A stretch of DNA of 52,670 nt from Syntrophaceae bacterium UBA4810 (lineage in GTDB: Bacteria > Desulfobacterota > Syntrophia > Syntrophales > Smithellaceae). The position numbers and the translations under genes were made by a program. The stretch's first letter is position 1; each line of letters starts with the position of its first letter. The DNA lies in the NCBI GenBank assembly GCA_002402545.1, contig DHGA01000049.1:759-53428 (forward strand), written 5' to 3'. The notes below the pieces were generated by a model. The model was not told the origin of the DNA. It ran no database searches and was given only the letters and a program-made list of their open reading frames with translations. Below, one piece after another: positions 7,269-16,211 of the stretch.

Positions 7269-8492
7269 TTACGCGCTTTTTCTTTTCTTCAACTCCAGCG
7301 CTGCTTTCAAACCTTTCTCGCGGATGACTTTGAAAGCCAAGCCTTTTTCCGTCTGACGGTAAAAACGTTTGGCGTATTTTTTCAGTTTCTTTTTATCAAT
7401 CTCAAAACCCAGGCCGGGGCGCGTAAACGCCTTGAGCATGGCGTTTTTGTCAGGAATGATCGGGTCGATAATTCCCTCGCGGAACTCCGGCACCCACGAT
7501 GGTTCTTCGAGCGGATATTCCAATGGGTGGGTATTGCCTTTATCCGCAAGCACCATGTTCCAGTTAATGTAAAAGCCGATACCGTTGGTCCAGGTGTGCG
7601 GCGAATATTCGCGGTTGTGCTGGTGACAGGCATCAATGACCTGCTTGACCTGCGCGATGCCTCCGGCAAAAGTGGCGTCCGGCTGATACACATGAAAACA
7701 GTCTTTTTCGAACATTATTTTTATCTCGTCCCAGCCGTGGTTAAGTTCCGCGCCGGATATCTTGACCGGCGATACTTTCTTCAGCGCGGCGAGCCCATCG
7801 TAATCATGCCAATCCAGCGGCTCTTCCAGCCAGTCTATTTTGTTGTCGGCACAGGCCTTCGCGAAATCCGTAGCACGCTTGAGATCCCACGCGGGTAAGC
7901 GGTCCACTATGGAAACCAACCATCCCTGATTGGCATCCACACCGAGCACAGGGCTATCACCCACGCCCTTTCTGACTTCCTCGATAAGCCGGACGTCGTC
8001 TTTGAATTCCTTGGCCTTAACCCGCAGTTTGAAAGTTTTGAAGCCACGCTCCTTCACCGCCAGAATTTCCTCTACGCGCTGTGCGGGTTCATGCAATTCA
8101 CCGAACGAGCAGTAAACTTCTATCGGCCTGGCTTCCCCGCCCAGCAATTCATAAACAGGTTTTCCCTTGGCTTTGCCCATAATATCCCAGCAGGCGGGTT
8201 CTATCCAGTAGTTGAGCCAGCCCAGAAAACCAGCCTGCTTGAGCAGGCTCTGCATGCGGTCGATATCCATGGGATCGGCGCCGATGATGTAGCCGCCCAA
8301 GAGATCTCCCAAACCCTGCCTTTCTTCACCCATTGCGGAACCCGCCGACCAGCCTTCAATGCCTTCGTCCGTAACTAATCTAACCAGCGTAAAGCGGTTA
8401 TGTGTCTGAGGATAACCCGGTATCCAGGTAGGCCAAAAGGTATGTTTAAGCGGGATATGCACGTGGTAAAGTTCAATCTCTGTTATTTTCAT
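7269..8492 (-). CDS. Mandelate racemase / muconate lactonizing enzyme family protein, 407 aa
   Basis: An enolase-superfamily protein with an N-terminal capping domain and a C-terminal barrel. The residues expected for the family are visible: KLR at 155-157, metal ligands D186 in GVDANQGW, E223/E224 in DWLEEP and E249 in GAELNHG, and H299 in YSPHTW on a late strand. These enzymes abstract a proton alpha to a carboxylate, typically dehydrating or racemising acid sugars or cycloisomerising muconates; the exact substrate cannot be read here. An AAGGAGG ribosome site stands before the ATG. It is the first gene of a minus-strand group that includes plsC. Confidence 0.85.
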   Translation of the reverse strand: MKITEIELYHVHIPLKHTFWPTWIPGYPQTHNRFTLVRLVTDEGIEGWSAGSAMGEERQGLGDLLGGYIIGADPMDIDRMQSLLKQAGFLGWLNYWIEPACWDIMGKAKGKPVYELLGGEARPIEVYCSFGELHEPAQRVEEILAVKERGFKTFKLRVKAKEFKDDVRLIEEVRKGVGDSPVLGVDANQGWLVSIVDRLPAWDLKRATDFAKACADNKIDWLEEPLDWHDYDGLAALKKVSPVKISGAELNHGWDEIKIMFEKDCFHVYQPDATFAGGIAQVKQVIDACHQHNREYSPHTWTNGIGFYINWNMVLADKGNTHPLEYPLEEPSWVPEFREGIIDPIIPDKNAMLKAFTRPGLGFEIDKKKLKKYAKRFYRQTEKGLAFKVIREKGLKAALELKKRKSA

Positions 8493-8719
8493 AGCGCGCC
8501 CTCCTTAATAATTTTCCTTTGAATTATTGCTCTTAAAAAGCATACGATGAAGTATTGCCCGCCGCTAACGAACTATAGAAATAACCAACTATCATGTCAA
8601 TTAAATATTATACGAAAATTCGGGGTGATGACCGGGCTTTTCATCCTTACCTTTTTTTTGCTTTTTTAACAAAATTATGCAAAGCACTTGTCGAAATTTC
8701 ATTTTTACAAAAAAAATTT

Positions 8720-10015
8720 ATGGGTTATTTTAAGAAAACCTCACTAAATAAAAAGACTCAGTATACTGATAACCCCAAGATTGCCATCATCGGCATGGGC
8801 GCCATGGGCAAAGGGCTTTTCTATCAATCCCGGATAACACCGGGCATTGAATGTTTGGCTATTTCCGACATTAAACTCGAACGGGCAATCTCCTGCGCCC
8901 AATGGTTAAAGAGCGATTACCGCGTCGTCCGTAACAGGGATGAAGCCGAAAGCGTCATTGGCAATGGAATGTTGGCCATTTGCGAAGACGGAAATATCGT
9001 TGCCGGATGCGCCGGTATTGACGTGGTTGTCGAAGCTTCCAGTTCTATTATTGAAGCGGGAATTTTTTGTGTAACGGCTCTGGAAACTAAAAAAACCCTG
9101 ATCATGATGAATGCCGAGGCCGATCTGATTTTCGGCCCATATTTATTGCACCTGGCACAGCAACATGAAGTCGTTTACACAAGCTGTGACGGCGATCAGC
9201 ACGGCGTTATAAAGCATCTTATCGATGATTTGAAGTTTTGGGGTTTTGAACTGGTAATGGCCGGGAATATCAAGGGATTTCTGGATCGTTATTCGAATCC
9301 CACAAAGATAATTCCCGAAGCCGATGCGCGCAATCTCGATTATAAGATGGCCACGGCCTATACCGACGGCACTAAGCTCTGCATCGAGATGGCGTTATTG
9401 GCCAACGGGCTTGGCCTTTGCACTAATACACCCGGCATGCAGGGGCCGCGCGCCGATTACGTGCAAGATGTCTTCGGCCTTTTTGATTTTGCCTATCTGT
9501 GGAAAAGCAAAACACCCTTTGTTGATTATGTCCTCGGCGCCGAGCCGGGCGGAGGAGTTTTTGTCATCGGGTATTGTAATAATGACTACCAAAGATCAAT
9601 GCTCTCGTATTATAAAATGGGAAAAGGTCCCTTCTATCTTTTTTACCGTCCTTATCACTTATGCCATGTCGAAGCGATGTCCGGCATTATGTCCGCGGTT
9701 AAAAACAAGCAATCCTTGCTTCAGCCCGATCATGGATTCCGGACAAATGTTTATGCTTATGCGAAGCGTGATCTGGGCAGCAAAACGGTTCTTGACGGTA
9801 TCGGTGGATACGATTGTTATGGACTCATCGAAAACTACGATGCGGACAATAAAAATCCGCCCTTGCCTATCTGCCTGGCAGAAGGAGTTATCCTGAAACG
9901 CGATATCCGAAAAGACGAAAAAATCTATATGTGTGATATTGATAACAAACAAACCCGATCTGACTTTTCCGCTTATTTCAAGGCGCTGGAATTATCCGAG
10001 AAGATAAAATTATGA
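8720..10015 (+). CDS. NAD(P)-dependent oxidoreductase, homoserine dehydrogenase-like (COG4091 type), 431 aa
   Basis: A Rossmann fold starts at KIAIIGMGAMGKGLF, followed by DVVVEASSS and the later NTPGMQGPRA and DHGFRTNVYAYAKRDL regions. A C-terminal beta-rich part (ICLAEGVILKRDIRKDEKI) looks like the SAF domain found in COG4091 proteins. These are called predicted homoserine dehydrogenases, but their true substrates are mostly sugar-acid or amino-acid derivatives. The ATG at 8720 gives the family's usual short N-terminus; an upstream in-frame ATG at 8594 would add 42 unconserved residues. Neither start has a good ribosome site. Its stop overlaps the next gene by four bases. Confidence 0.72.
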   Translation: MGYFKKTSLNKKTQYTDNPKIAIIGMGAMGKGLFYQSRITPGIECLAISDIKLERAISCAQWLKSDYRVVRNRDEAESVIGNGMLAICEDGNIVAGCAGIDVVVEASSSIIEAGIFCVTALETKKTLIMMNAEADLIFGPYLLHLAQQHEVVYTSCDGDQHGVIKHLIDDLKFWGFELVMAGNIKGFLDRYSNPTKIIPEADARNLDYKMATAYTDGTKLCIEMALLANGLGLCTNTPGMQGPRADYVQDVFGLFDFAYLWKSKTPFVDYVLGAEPGGGVFVIGYCNNDYQRSMLSYYKMGKGPFYLFYRPYHLCHVEAMSGIMSAVKNKQSLLQPDHGFRTNVYAYAKRDLGSKTVLDGIGGYDCYGLIENYDADNKNPPLPICLAEGVILKRDIRKDEKIYMCDIDNKQTRSDFSAYFKALELSEKIKL

Positions 10016-10899
10016 AACTGGGAATAACAGTTGTATATATAGTGAGCTCGGATAACTCAGCTTTGCTTGATTTACATCTTGCACAGATTAAGAAGCACAC
10101 CAGTACGCCTTACACAATTTACGCCGGAGTCAACAGGCTTTTGCCTCAATTCCGCAAGCGACTAGAAAACCACCCGCATGTAAAAATCTGCCCCTGCCCG
10201 GAAACGCAATTGCGCAGCGTCGATGAACATGCTTTTTACCTCGAACATCTTACAAAATACGCGATAGAAGATGGCGCCACGTACATTGCCACCTTGCATC
10301 TTGACTCCTTTCCCGTTCGCCCAGGTTGGGATAAGGAGCTTGCCGTAAAACTTACCGGTTCACACTCATTTATTACGCTGGAAGGAATTAATACCGCCTG
10401 TCTGTTTTTTCACCGCGATTTTTATTTAAAATACAAACCTTCTTTTCTTATTCCTGACGATAAACGCTCCGGTAAAGAATACTGGCAATTTCAAAAAATA
10501 TATGACGTAAATCCGCATTCCGGAGTGGGCTTTGCCTTTAGTGCTTATCTGAACGGGCTGACCTGGTATTGCCTGAAAGAATCAGTAAAGGACAAAGAAA
10601 AAGCAAAAACATATGATGCTATGATTTTTCACCTGGAAGGCGTTGTTCATTTGGAAGATGTAAATATCAAAAGCAAGAACACAACAAAAAGCGGTTTATT
10701 TTTCAAAAAATTGGTCGATTTTTTAAAATTATTCGTTCCCCGAAAAACCCGTGAATATTTAAGAAAAATCAATTTTCTATCTATTAATAATTATATAGAC
10801 GAACCAAGAATAACATTGGAAAAAGCAATGCTGCAAAAACGAAAACATAAATTACTCGCCGACCCGGAATTATATCTGAACAACTTGAAAAAAAATTAA
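10012..10899 (+). CDS. Glycosyltransferase family 2-like protein, 295 aa
   Basis: The N-terminus (LGITVVYIVSSDNSALLDLHLAQIKKHT) and the later ATYIATLHLDSFPVRPGW fit a GT-A type nucleotide-sugar binding fold, with HLDS in the position of a DxD-like metal site. The C-terminal third is basic and carries no transmembrane helix. It would transfer a sugar to a glycan or lipid, but donor and acceptor cannot be named. The ATG overlaps the preceding stop (ATGA), so it is translationally coupled to the COG4091-like oxidoreductase, which might modify a sugar or sugar acid in the same pathway. A strong terminator follows. Confidence 0.65.
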   Translation: MKLGITVVYIVSSDNSALLDLHLAQIKKHTSTPYTIYAGVNRLLPQFRKRLENHPHVKICPCPETQLRSVDEHAFYLEHLTKYAIEDGATYIATLHLDSFPVRPGWDKELAVKLTGSHSFITLEGINTACLFFHRDFYLKYKPSFLIPDDKRSGKEYWQFQKIYDVNPHSGVGFAFSAYLNGLTWYCLKESVKDKEKAKTYDAMIFHLEGVVHLEDVNIKSKNTTKSGLFFKKLVDFLKLFVPRKTREYLRKINFLSINNYIDEPRITLEKAMLQKRKHKLLADPELYLNNLKKN

Positions 10900-10947
10900 C
10901 AGTAGCATTGACAAGTTTTTTATAAAAACACGATAAATGTCTTTACA

Positions 10948-10984
10948 CCAAAGCAGGCGGGTGCCCTAAACCCGCCTGCTTTGG
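10948..10984 (+). terminator. Strong hairpin terminator
   Basis: A perfect 15-bp stem, CCAAAGCAGGCGGGT (10948-10962) and its complement (10970-10984), with a 7-base loop. It ends the 8720-10899 operon and lies 20 bp beyond the 3' end of the convergent SWIB gene, so it could serve both strands. A long U tract is lacking on the plus strand, although TTTTTAATTTTTTTT follows about 8 bases later. Confidence 0.8.
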
Positions 10985-11004
10985 GATATACTTTTTAATT
11001 TTTT

Positions 11005-11331
11005 TTATTCGATATTGGCACTGACCACGGAGGCCATCTGCATCATGTCGATGGTTTCGCCTTCTTTCAAAGTGGTTAAATCGGTTAGCTTGCCGGTTTT
11101 GCTGGTGACTTTGGTGTTATTGAATATCTTGATTAGTTTCGCGTCGGCAACAATAAATTTGCCCGCGTTTTCTGGTTTACCGTTTTGTGTTTTCGCCTGC
11201 AAGCCGTTCGCTTTAATGTAATCCCAAAGCTTCTTGGTTATCTCGGTGCGAGGAAGCGAGCCGGCCCCCAAAAATTCCGCCAGGTCCGCCTTCAATTTTA
11301 CAGGTCTATCCAATCCTCTTGCTTCTGCCAT
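11005..11331 (-). CDS. SWIB/MDM2 domain protein, 108 aa
   Basis: Nearly the whole protein is a SWIB (BAF60b) domain: LAEFLGAGSLPRTEITKKLWDYIKANGLQ followed by the region ending in KLTDLTTLKEGETIDMMQM. In eukaryotes this fold belongs to chromatin remodelling complexes; in bacteria it occurs in Chlamydia and scattered other groups, where its role is thought to be nucleoid-related but is not settled. The ATG at 11331 is favoured over that at 11337 because AAGGAGG lies eight bases before it. It is a single gene next to the terminator at 10948-10984. Confidence 0.88.
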   Translation of the reverse strand: MAEARGLDRPVKLKADLAEFLGAGSLPRTEITKKLWDYIKANGLQAKTQNGKPENAGKFIVADAKLIKIFNNTKVTSKTGKLTDLTTLKEGETIDMMQMASVVSANIE

Positions 11332-11361
11332 ACCCATTCCCTCCTTATATTTATTATTAAT

Positions 11362-11775
11362 TTACTTTGAACGCTTAGATATTTGTAGAAGTTCTCCGTA
11401 TTTCAAATCCAAACTTGTCGTGTGCGAGAAAATCCAATCCCGTAAAAACTTTAAAATGTCAACTGTTAAATTTTGCTGACCTTTCTGATATGCGCCTATA
11501 AACTCCTGAACCTTATCGATGAATTGCTTATGCTCCTTTTCGTGCCGGTCATAAGCCCAATAATTTATTTTCATCATAACTAACTGTTCTGATTTAAAAT
11601 GCTCAGATAAATACCCCACCAGCTCTTTCAGTGTATTAAAACATTCATCAAAACCGCTTTCATACTTATCAATCAACTTGTTAGTGATTTCAAAAAGTTT
11701 GCGATGCTGGCGATCCAGTTCTTCATCATGAACTGTATATTTTGCCTCCCAGTTAATGCGCTCAAAGTTTTCCAT
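11362..11775 (-). CDS. Bacteriohemerythrin, 137 aa
   Basis: The full set of di-iron ligands of the hemerythrin family is visible: H24 in LDRQHRKL, H59 and E63 in HFKSEQ, H78 and H82 in RHEKEH, H118 and D123 in HTTSLD. The four-helix bundle binds O2 reversibly and in anaerobes is thought to deliver or scavenge oxygen. Length matches single-domain bacteriohemerythrins, and there is no fused signalling domain. It lies 30 bp upstream of the SWIB gene on the same strand, so both may share a transcript. Confidence 0.92.
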   Translation of the reverse strand: MENFERINWEAKYTVHDEELDRQHRKLFEITNKLIDKYESGFDECFNTLKELVGYLSEHFKSEQLVMMKINYWAYDRHEKEHKQFIDKVQEFIGAYQKGQQNLTVDILKFLRDWIFSHTTSLDLKYGELLQISKRSK

Positions 11776-11917
11776 AGATTGGCTTATTCCTTTTTATAGC
11801 CCGTGCTCATATAACTTTTATTAAAACATATCAAGAAAGAGTTTAATTACTAATCAAAGCACAGTACGTTGATTATGCTTGGAGCAATAGCCCTCGCCTT
11901 TGAAAGAAATGTGAACA

Positions 11918-13912
11918 TTAACTCATCCGCAGCAGTATATTGCTCAGCTCTTTTATCTGATCGCGCAGATCGGCGGCTTTTTCAAATTCGAGATTTTTTG
12001 CCGCCTGCTTCATCTCGGTTGTCAGTTTTTTAATTAACGCCTCGATGTCCTCTTCTTCGGTCAGCTCAATTTTTCCCTTTTTATCCACAGGCACGGTCAT
12101 GTAATCAGCTTCATAGATTGAACTCAAAACGTTGCTTATCGATTTTACAATCGATTCCGGCGTAATGTTGTTATCTCTGTTGAATTTCTGCTGAATGGCG
12201 CGGCGGCGCGTAGTTTCATCAAGGCAGGCCTGAATAGATTTGGTAATTTTATCCGCATACATAATTACTTTTCCGTTGATATTTCGCGCTGCACGCCCGC
12301 TGGTCTGGATGAGCGATCGTTCGGAACGCAGGAAACCTTCCTTGTCCGCATCCAGTATCGCCACCAGGGACACCTCGGGAATATCCAAACCTTCACGCAA
12401 AAGGTTTACTCCGATGAGCACATCAAATCCACCCAGGCGCAAATCGCGGATAATGCTGACGCGCTCCAGCGTATGAATATCCGAATGCAGATAGCGCACG
12501 CGGATGCCCAGGCCGCTGTAATAGTCAGTCAAATTTTCCGCCATGCGTTTGGTCAGCGTCGTTACCAGTACTCTTTCACTTTTCTTCACCCGCTGGCGGA
12601 TTTCTTCCAGCAAATTATCTACCTGATACTGGGCGGGCTTTACTTCCACTTCCGGGTCCATTAAGCCCGTAGGCCTGATAATCTGCTCAACACGCACACC
12701 TCGCGCTTTTTGCATTTCATACTGGGCGGGAGTGGCGGAAACATATATCCGCTGATTGGATAACGCTTCGTATTCCTCAAAGGTAAGCGGACGGTTATCC
12801 AGGGCCGAAGGCATGCGGAAACCGTATTTTACCAGTGTTTCCTTGCGCGAACGGTCGCCGCGAAACATACCGGCCAGTTGCGGCAGCGTGGCGTGACTTT
12901 CATCAATTATAATCAGCGCGTCTTTTGCCAGATATTCCATGAGCGTCGGCGGCGGCTCACCGGGTTTACGCCCTGTCAGATGACGGGAATAATTTTCAAT
13001 ACCCTGGCAATAACCCATCTCCTGCATCATTTCCAAATCGTAATTCGTGCGCTGTTCAAGGCGCTGATACTCAAGCAGTCTATTCTGCGCTTTAAGTTCG
13101 GCCAGCGTCTGCGCCAATTCGGTACGGATATCGGTAATGGCTCTGTCCAGATTCTCGCGCGTGGTGACATAATGGCTGCCCGGATAAATTGCGGTTTTCG
13201 AAAGCGTGCCTTTTTTTATGCCTCGCAGAGGGTCGATAATATTTATTGATTCGACAGTATCGCCAAAAAATTCCACGCGCAGCGCCTGCTCTCCTTCGTA
13301 GGCGGGAAATATTTCCACCACATCGCCGCGCACGCGGAATGTGCCGCGGTGGAAATCGACATCATTTCTTTCATACTGGATTTCAACCAGTCTTTTGAGC
13401 ATTTCTTCGCGCGGGTATTCCATCCCCTCTTCCAGCTGAATAAGCATGCCCATGTAGGCTTCGGGCGAGCCCAAACCGTAGATACAGGAAACGCTGGCGA
13501 CAATGATTACATCACGTCGCGTTAACAGCGCGTAAGTCGCGGCATGTCTTAGTTTGTCGATTTCTTCATTGATGGCGGAATCTTTTTCGATGTAGGTATC
13601 TGTTGATGGCAGATAAGCTTCGGGCTGATAATAATCATAATAGCTTACAAAATATTCCACGGCGTTGTCCGGAAAAAGGCCTTTGAATTCTTCGTAAAGC
13701 TGCGCGGCCAAAGTTTTGTTGTGCGCGACAATCAGCGCGGGGCGCTGCGCTCGCTCGATGACGTGCGCGATGGTGAATGTCTTTCCCGACCCGGTAACTC
13801 CCAGAAGCACCTGATGCTCCTCACCTTTCTTCAAACCGGCCGTGAGTTCATTTATTGCCTTGGGCTGATCACCGCTTGGCACAAAATCAGTTTTCATCAA
13901 AAATTTTTGCAT
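11918..13912 (-). CDS. uvrB: UvrABC excinuclease subunit B, 664 aa
   Basis: All hallmarks of UvrB are present: Walker A GVTGSGKT (38-45), the damage-probing beta-hairpin region YYDYYQPEAYLPSTDTYIEKD after residue 90, DESH in the Walker B position, helicase motifs V and VI (GVNLLREGLDIPEV, QTSGRAARN), and a C-terminal UVR domain (LEFEKAADLRDQI) that contacts UvrC. It acts in nucleotide excision repair with UvrA and UvrC, which are not in the window. Length is typical. A GGAAG sequence precedes the ATG. Confidence 0.97.
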   Translation of the reverse strand: MQKFLMKTDFVPSGDQPKAINELTAGLKKGEEHQVLLGVTGSGKTFTIAHVIERAQRPALIVAHNKTLAAQLYEEFKGLFPDNAVEYFVSYYDYYQPEAYLPSTDTYIEKDSAINEEIDKLRHAATYALLTRRDVIIVASVSCIYGLGSPEAYMGMLIQLEEGMEYPREEMLKRLVEIQYERNDVDFHRGTFRVRGDVVEIFPAYEGEQALRVEFFGDTVESINIIDPLRGIKKGTLSKTAIYPGSHYVTTRENLDRAITDIRTELAQTLAELKAQNRLLEYQRLEQRTNYDLEMMQEMGYCQGIENYSRHLTGRKPGEPPPTLMEYLAKDALIIIDESHATLPQLAGMFRGDRSRKETLVKYGFRMPSALDNRPLTFEEYEALSNQRIYVSATPAQYEMQKARGVRVEQIIRPTGLMDPEVEVKPAQYQVDNLLEEIRQRVKKSERVLVTTLTKRMAENLTDYYSGLGIRVRYLHSDIHTLERVSIIRDLRLGGFDVLIGVNLLREGLDIPEVSLVAILDADKEGFLRSERSLIQTSGRAARNINGKVIMYADKITKSIQACLDETTRRRAIQQKFNRDNNITPESIVKSISNVLSSIYEADYMTVPVDKKGKIELTEEEDIEALIKKLTTEMKQAAKNLEFEKAADLRDQIKELSNILLRMS

Positions 13913-13939
13913 AGTACTTCCATCTAAAAGACATCATTA

Positions 13940-14014
13940 AGATTGCTTCGTCGTTTCACTTCTCGCAATGACATATTTTCCTTGTCATTGCGAGGGCGTA
14001 GCCCGCGGCAATCT
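13940..14014. repeat. Dispersed palindromic repeat, copy 2
   Basis: Nested inverted repeats: outer AGATTGC (13940-13946) with GCAATCT (14008-14014), and inner CTCGCAATGACA (13962-13973) with TGTCATTGCGAG (13983-13994). The GTCATTGCGAG motif is a familiar dispersed intergenic element of many bacteria. It occupies the gap between uvrB and the helicase gene. Confidence 0.7.
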
Positions 14015-14063
14015 AATATTTAACCATAAAATATTTTTTCTTTCCCTCGATAACAACAAAAAA

Positions 14064-16154
14064 TCATAAGAACAACACCGGCTCGCGTAATATCCCTTCT
14101 CTGGCCTTTTGCGCGCAGGATGCGATTACCGGATGCGTATCCTTAAGTGAAGCAAGCTGGCGCAAATTATCTGCCGTGCGCAAAACCAGCGTTGCCATAT
14201 CTCCTTCGGCAATGCCGGTTAATTTTACCACTTCATCCCAAGCCATGCCCTGCGACCAGAAATACATGGCCACACCGGGTGAAGGATAAAATTTTGCCGT
14301 TTCAAAACCCGCTGTCCGCATCCTCTGTATCAGCGGTCTAAGCGCAAGATTAATTTTACGCAACGATGAATGCAGACGAGGCGGCATATCCTTAATAACA
14401 ATGTCTATTTCGTCATCCCGGTCATAGGCAAACACCGCGACAATCGCCGCGAACATCTTTTCATCATCGTGCGGAAATACATTTTCCCTCAGGCACTGTG
14501 CTACCAGCAGCGGATAATCGAGACGCAGGCGCGTTGCCCAGTGTCCGTCATCGGTAAGCCTTCCCGCCTCGTCAACAAAACCTTCGCGCTGGAGAAAGCG
14601 CAGATGCCTTAAAAAATCTTTCCAAAGTTTTGACGACGCGGCGGAACCGTCTTTACGCCGGCCCTGCTGATAGGCCGCGAACGATTTCTCAAAAATATTC
14701 TTTACGTCATCAGGTGTCTGCGACAAAAGCAAATTCAAAACCATGGCAAAATCATTTTTTATCTGGCTTTCAATATCTTCGGGCGCGGAAAAAAGCATGC
14801 GCTTGATATGCCCCAGATCCATGAACTTACCGGCAACCGTGAGCATAAAACCGATTTTATCCTGGCCGCGCCGGCCCGCCCTTCCCGTCATTTGCCTGAA
14901 TTCCGTCGCCGTCAACGGCGAGAAATCATGTCCGTTGAATAAATCAGAATTAAAAAGCACGATGGTGCGCGCCGGAAAATTAACACCGGCGGCGATTGTT
15001 GATGTGGCAAAAATCACTCGCAGATTACCCCTGTTCATCATCTCTTCCACCAGCAGTTTCCACGCGGGCAGTTGTCCGCCGTGATGCGCGGCAATTCCCG
15101 CTGACTTCAAGGCTTTAAATTGCCGGTGCTTTTCCAGATAGGGAAAACGGTAAAGCATTTCTGTTAAATCATTATTGAGTTTTTCATAATTATTAAGAGG
15201 CGTCAGTGATTTGCGGCAAAGCAAAGCGGTATCGCATTCCGCGCGCGATTTCAAAAAGAAAATGGCCGGAAGCAGATTGAATCCCTCCAGCACACGGATG
15301 ATTCCCGCGTAATCGGGCATGCTGCGGCCGGCACGCCGCGTGGATTTATTATCTTTCAGAAATTCAACAACCGCCGGCGTTACCCTTTTCCCCTCTCCTT
15401 CCAGAAAGGGAAAAATGCAGCCGCTGGGATGCAGAAATAACGGATATAACGGCACGGGGCGTTTCTCTTCGCGAATTATCGCGCATTTTTTTCCGCGGAT
15501 TCCTTCGAGCCAACCGGCGATTTCTTCGCCATTTCCTATCGTGGCGGATAAAAGCAAAAGGTTCACCCGCGCCGGCAGGTAAATCATAATCTCTTCCCAG
15601 ACCACACCCCGGTCTGCATCACCCAAAAAGTGCGCTTCATCGAGAATAACTAAATCGAAATTAAGATCCAGCCCCTGATGCATCGCGTCGTAGAGCTGAT
15701 TGCGCAGGATTTCCGTTGTACCGACAATAATCGGCGCCTCGGTATTTTCCTTGGTATCGCCGGTAATAATTCCGACGTTTTCCGCTTCAAAATGCAGGCC
15801 AAACTCCAGCCATTTGGAATTGGAAAGAGCCTTAAGCGGCGAGGCATACCAGGCGCGCCCGCCTTTTTCGATTGTTGAAACTATGGCCTCGCGCGCGATC
15901 CAGGTTTTCCCTGAACCGGTAGGCGCGATGACCAGACAATCATTTTTTTTGATTTGTTCCAGCGCGCGCAGTTGAAATTCATCGGGAACAAAAGGCGTCT
16001 CTTCCGGCCTGCCGATTCCCGCCAGCACACTCTTCAGCGCCGGCGCGATCTCCGGTTTCATGCGCGCGGGTGTTTGCTTTTTCCCCTGGTTACGGCGGGA
16101 AAATTGCTGTCTTTTCCTGGACGATTTGTTTTTATGAATAAATGTCTGGCGCAT
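14064..16154 (-). CDS. Ski2-like DEAD/DEAH-box helicase, 696 aa
   Basis: Helicase motifs in order: Q-motif region DEFQLRALEQI, motif I APTGSGKT (about residues 79-86), motif II DEAH, motif III SAT, motif V ATSTIAAGVNFPARTIV and motif VI QMTGRAGRRGQD. The spacing and the GVNFPA/GRAGRRG wording are those of the Ski2/Mtr4/Hel308 branch, which unwinds RNA or DNA with 3'-5' polarity. The C-terminal part is helical and lacks a recognisable RNA exosome arch domain. The first 31 residues are very basic and low-complexity; an internal ATG (residue 32, MKPEIAPALK) is an alternative start. It is divergent from the MFS gene. Confidence 0.85.
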   Translation of the reverse strand: MRQTFIHKNKSSRKRQQFSRRNQGKKQTPARMKPEIAPALKSVLAGIGRPEETPFVPDEFQLRALEQIKKNDCLVIAPTGSGKTWIAREAIVSTIEKGGRAWYASPLKALSNSKWLEFGLHFEAENVGIITGDTKENTEAPIIVGTTEILRNQLYDAMHQGLDLNFDLVILDEAHFLGDADRGVVWEEIMIYLPARVNLLLLSATIGNGEEIAGWLEGIRGKKCAIIREEKRPVPLYPLFLHPSGCIFPFLEGEGKRVTPAVVEFLKDNKSTRRAGRSMPDYAGIIRVLEGFNLLPAIFFLKSRAECDTALLCRKSLTPLNNYEKLNNDLTEMLYRFPYLEKHRQFKALKSAGIAAHHGGQLPAWKLLVEEMMNRGNLRVIFATSTIAAGVNFPARTIVLFNSDLFNGHDFSPLTATEFRQMTGRAGRRGQDKIGFMLTVAGKFMDLGHIKRMLFSAPEDIESQIKNDFAMVLNLLLSQTPDDVKNIFEKSFAAYQQGRRKDGSAASSKLWKDFLRHLRFLQREGFVDEAGRLTDDGHWATRLRLDYPLLVAQCLRENVFPHDDEKMFAAIVAVFAYDRDDEIDIVIKDMPPRLHSSLRKINLALRPLIQRMRTAGFETAKFYPSPGVAMYFWSQGMAWDEVVKLTGIAEGDMATLVLRTADNLRQLASLKDTHPVIASCAQKAREGILREPVLFL

Positions 16155-16211
16155 GGGAATTTTGTTTTACCACAAACGTATTTAATGGTAAAGGAAACGC
16201 ACCTGGTAAAT

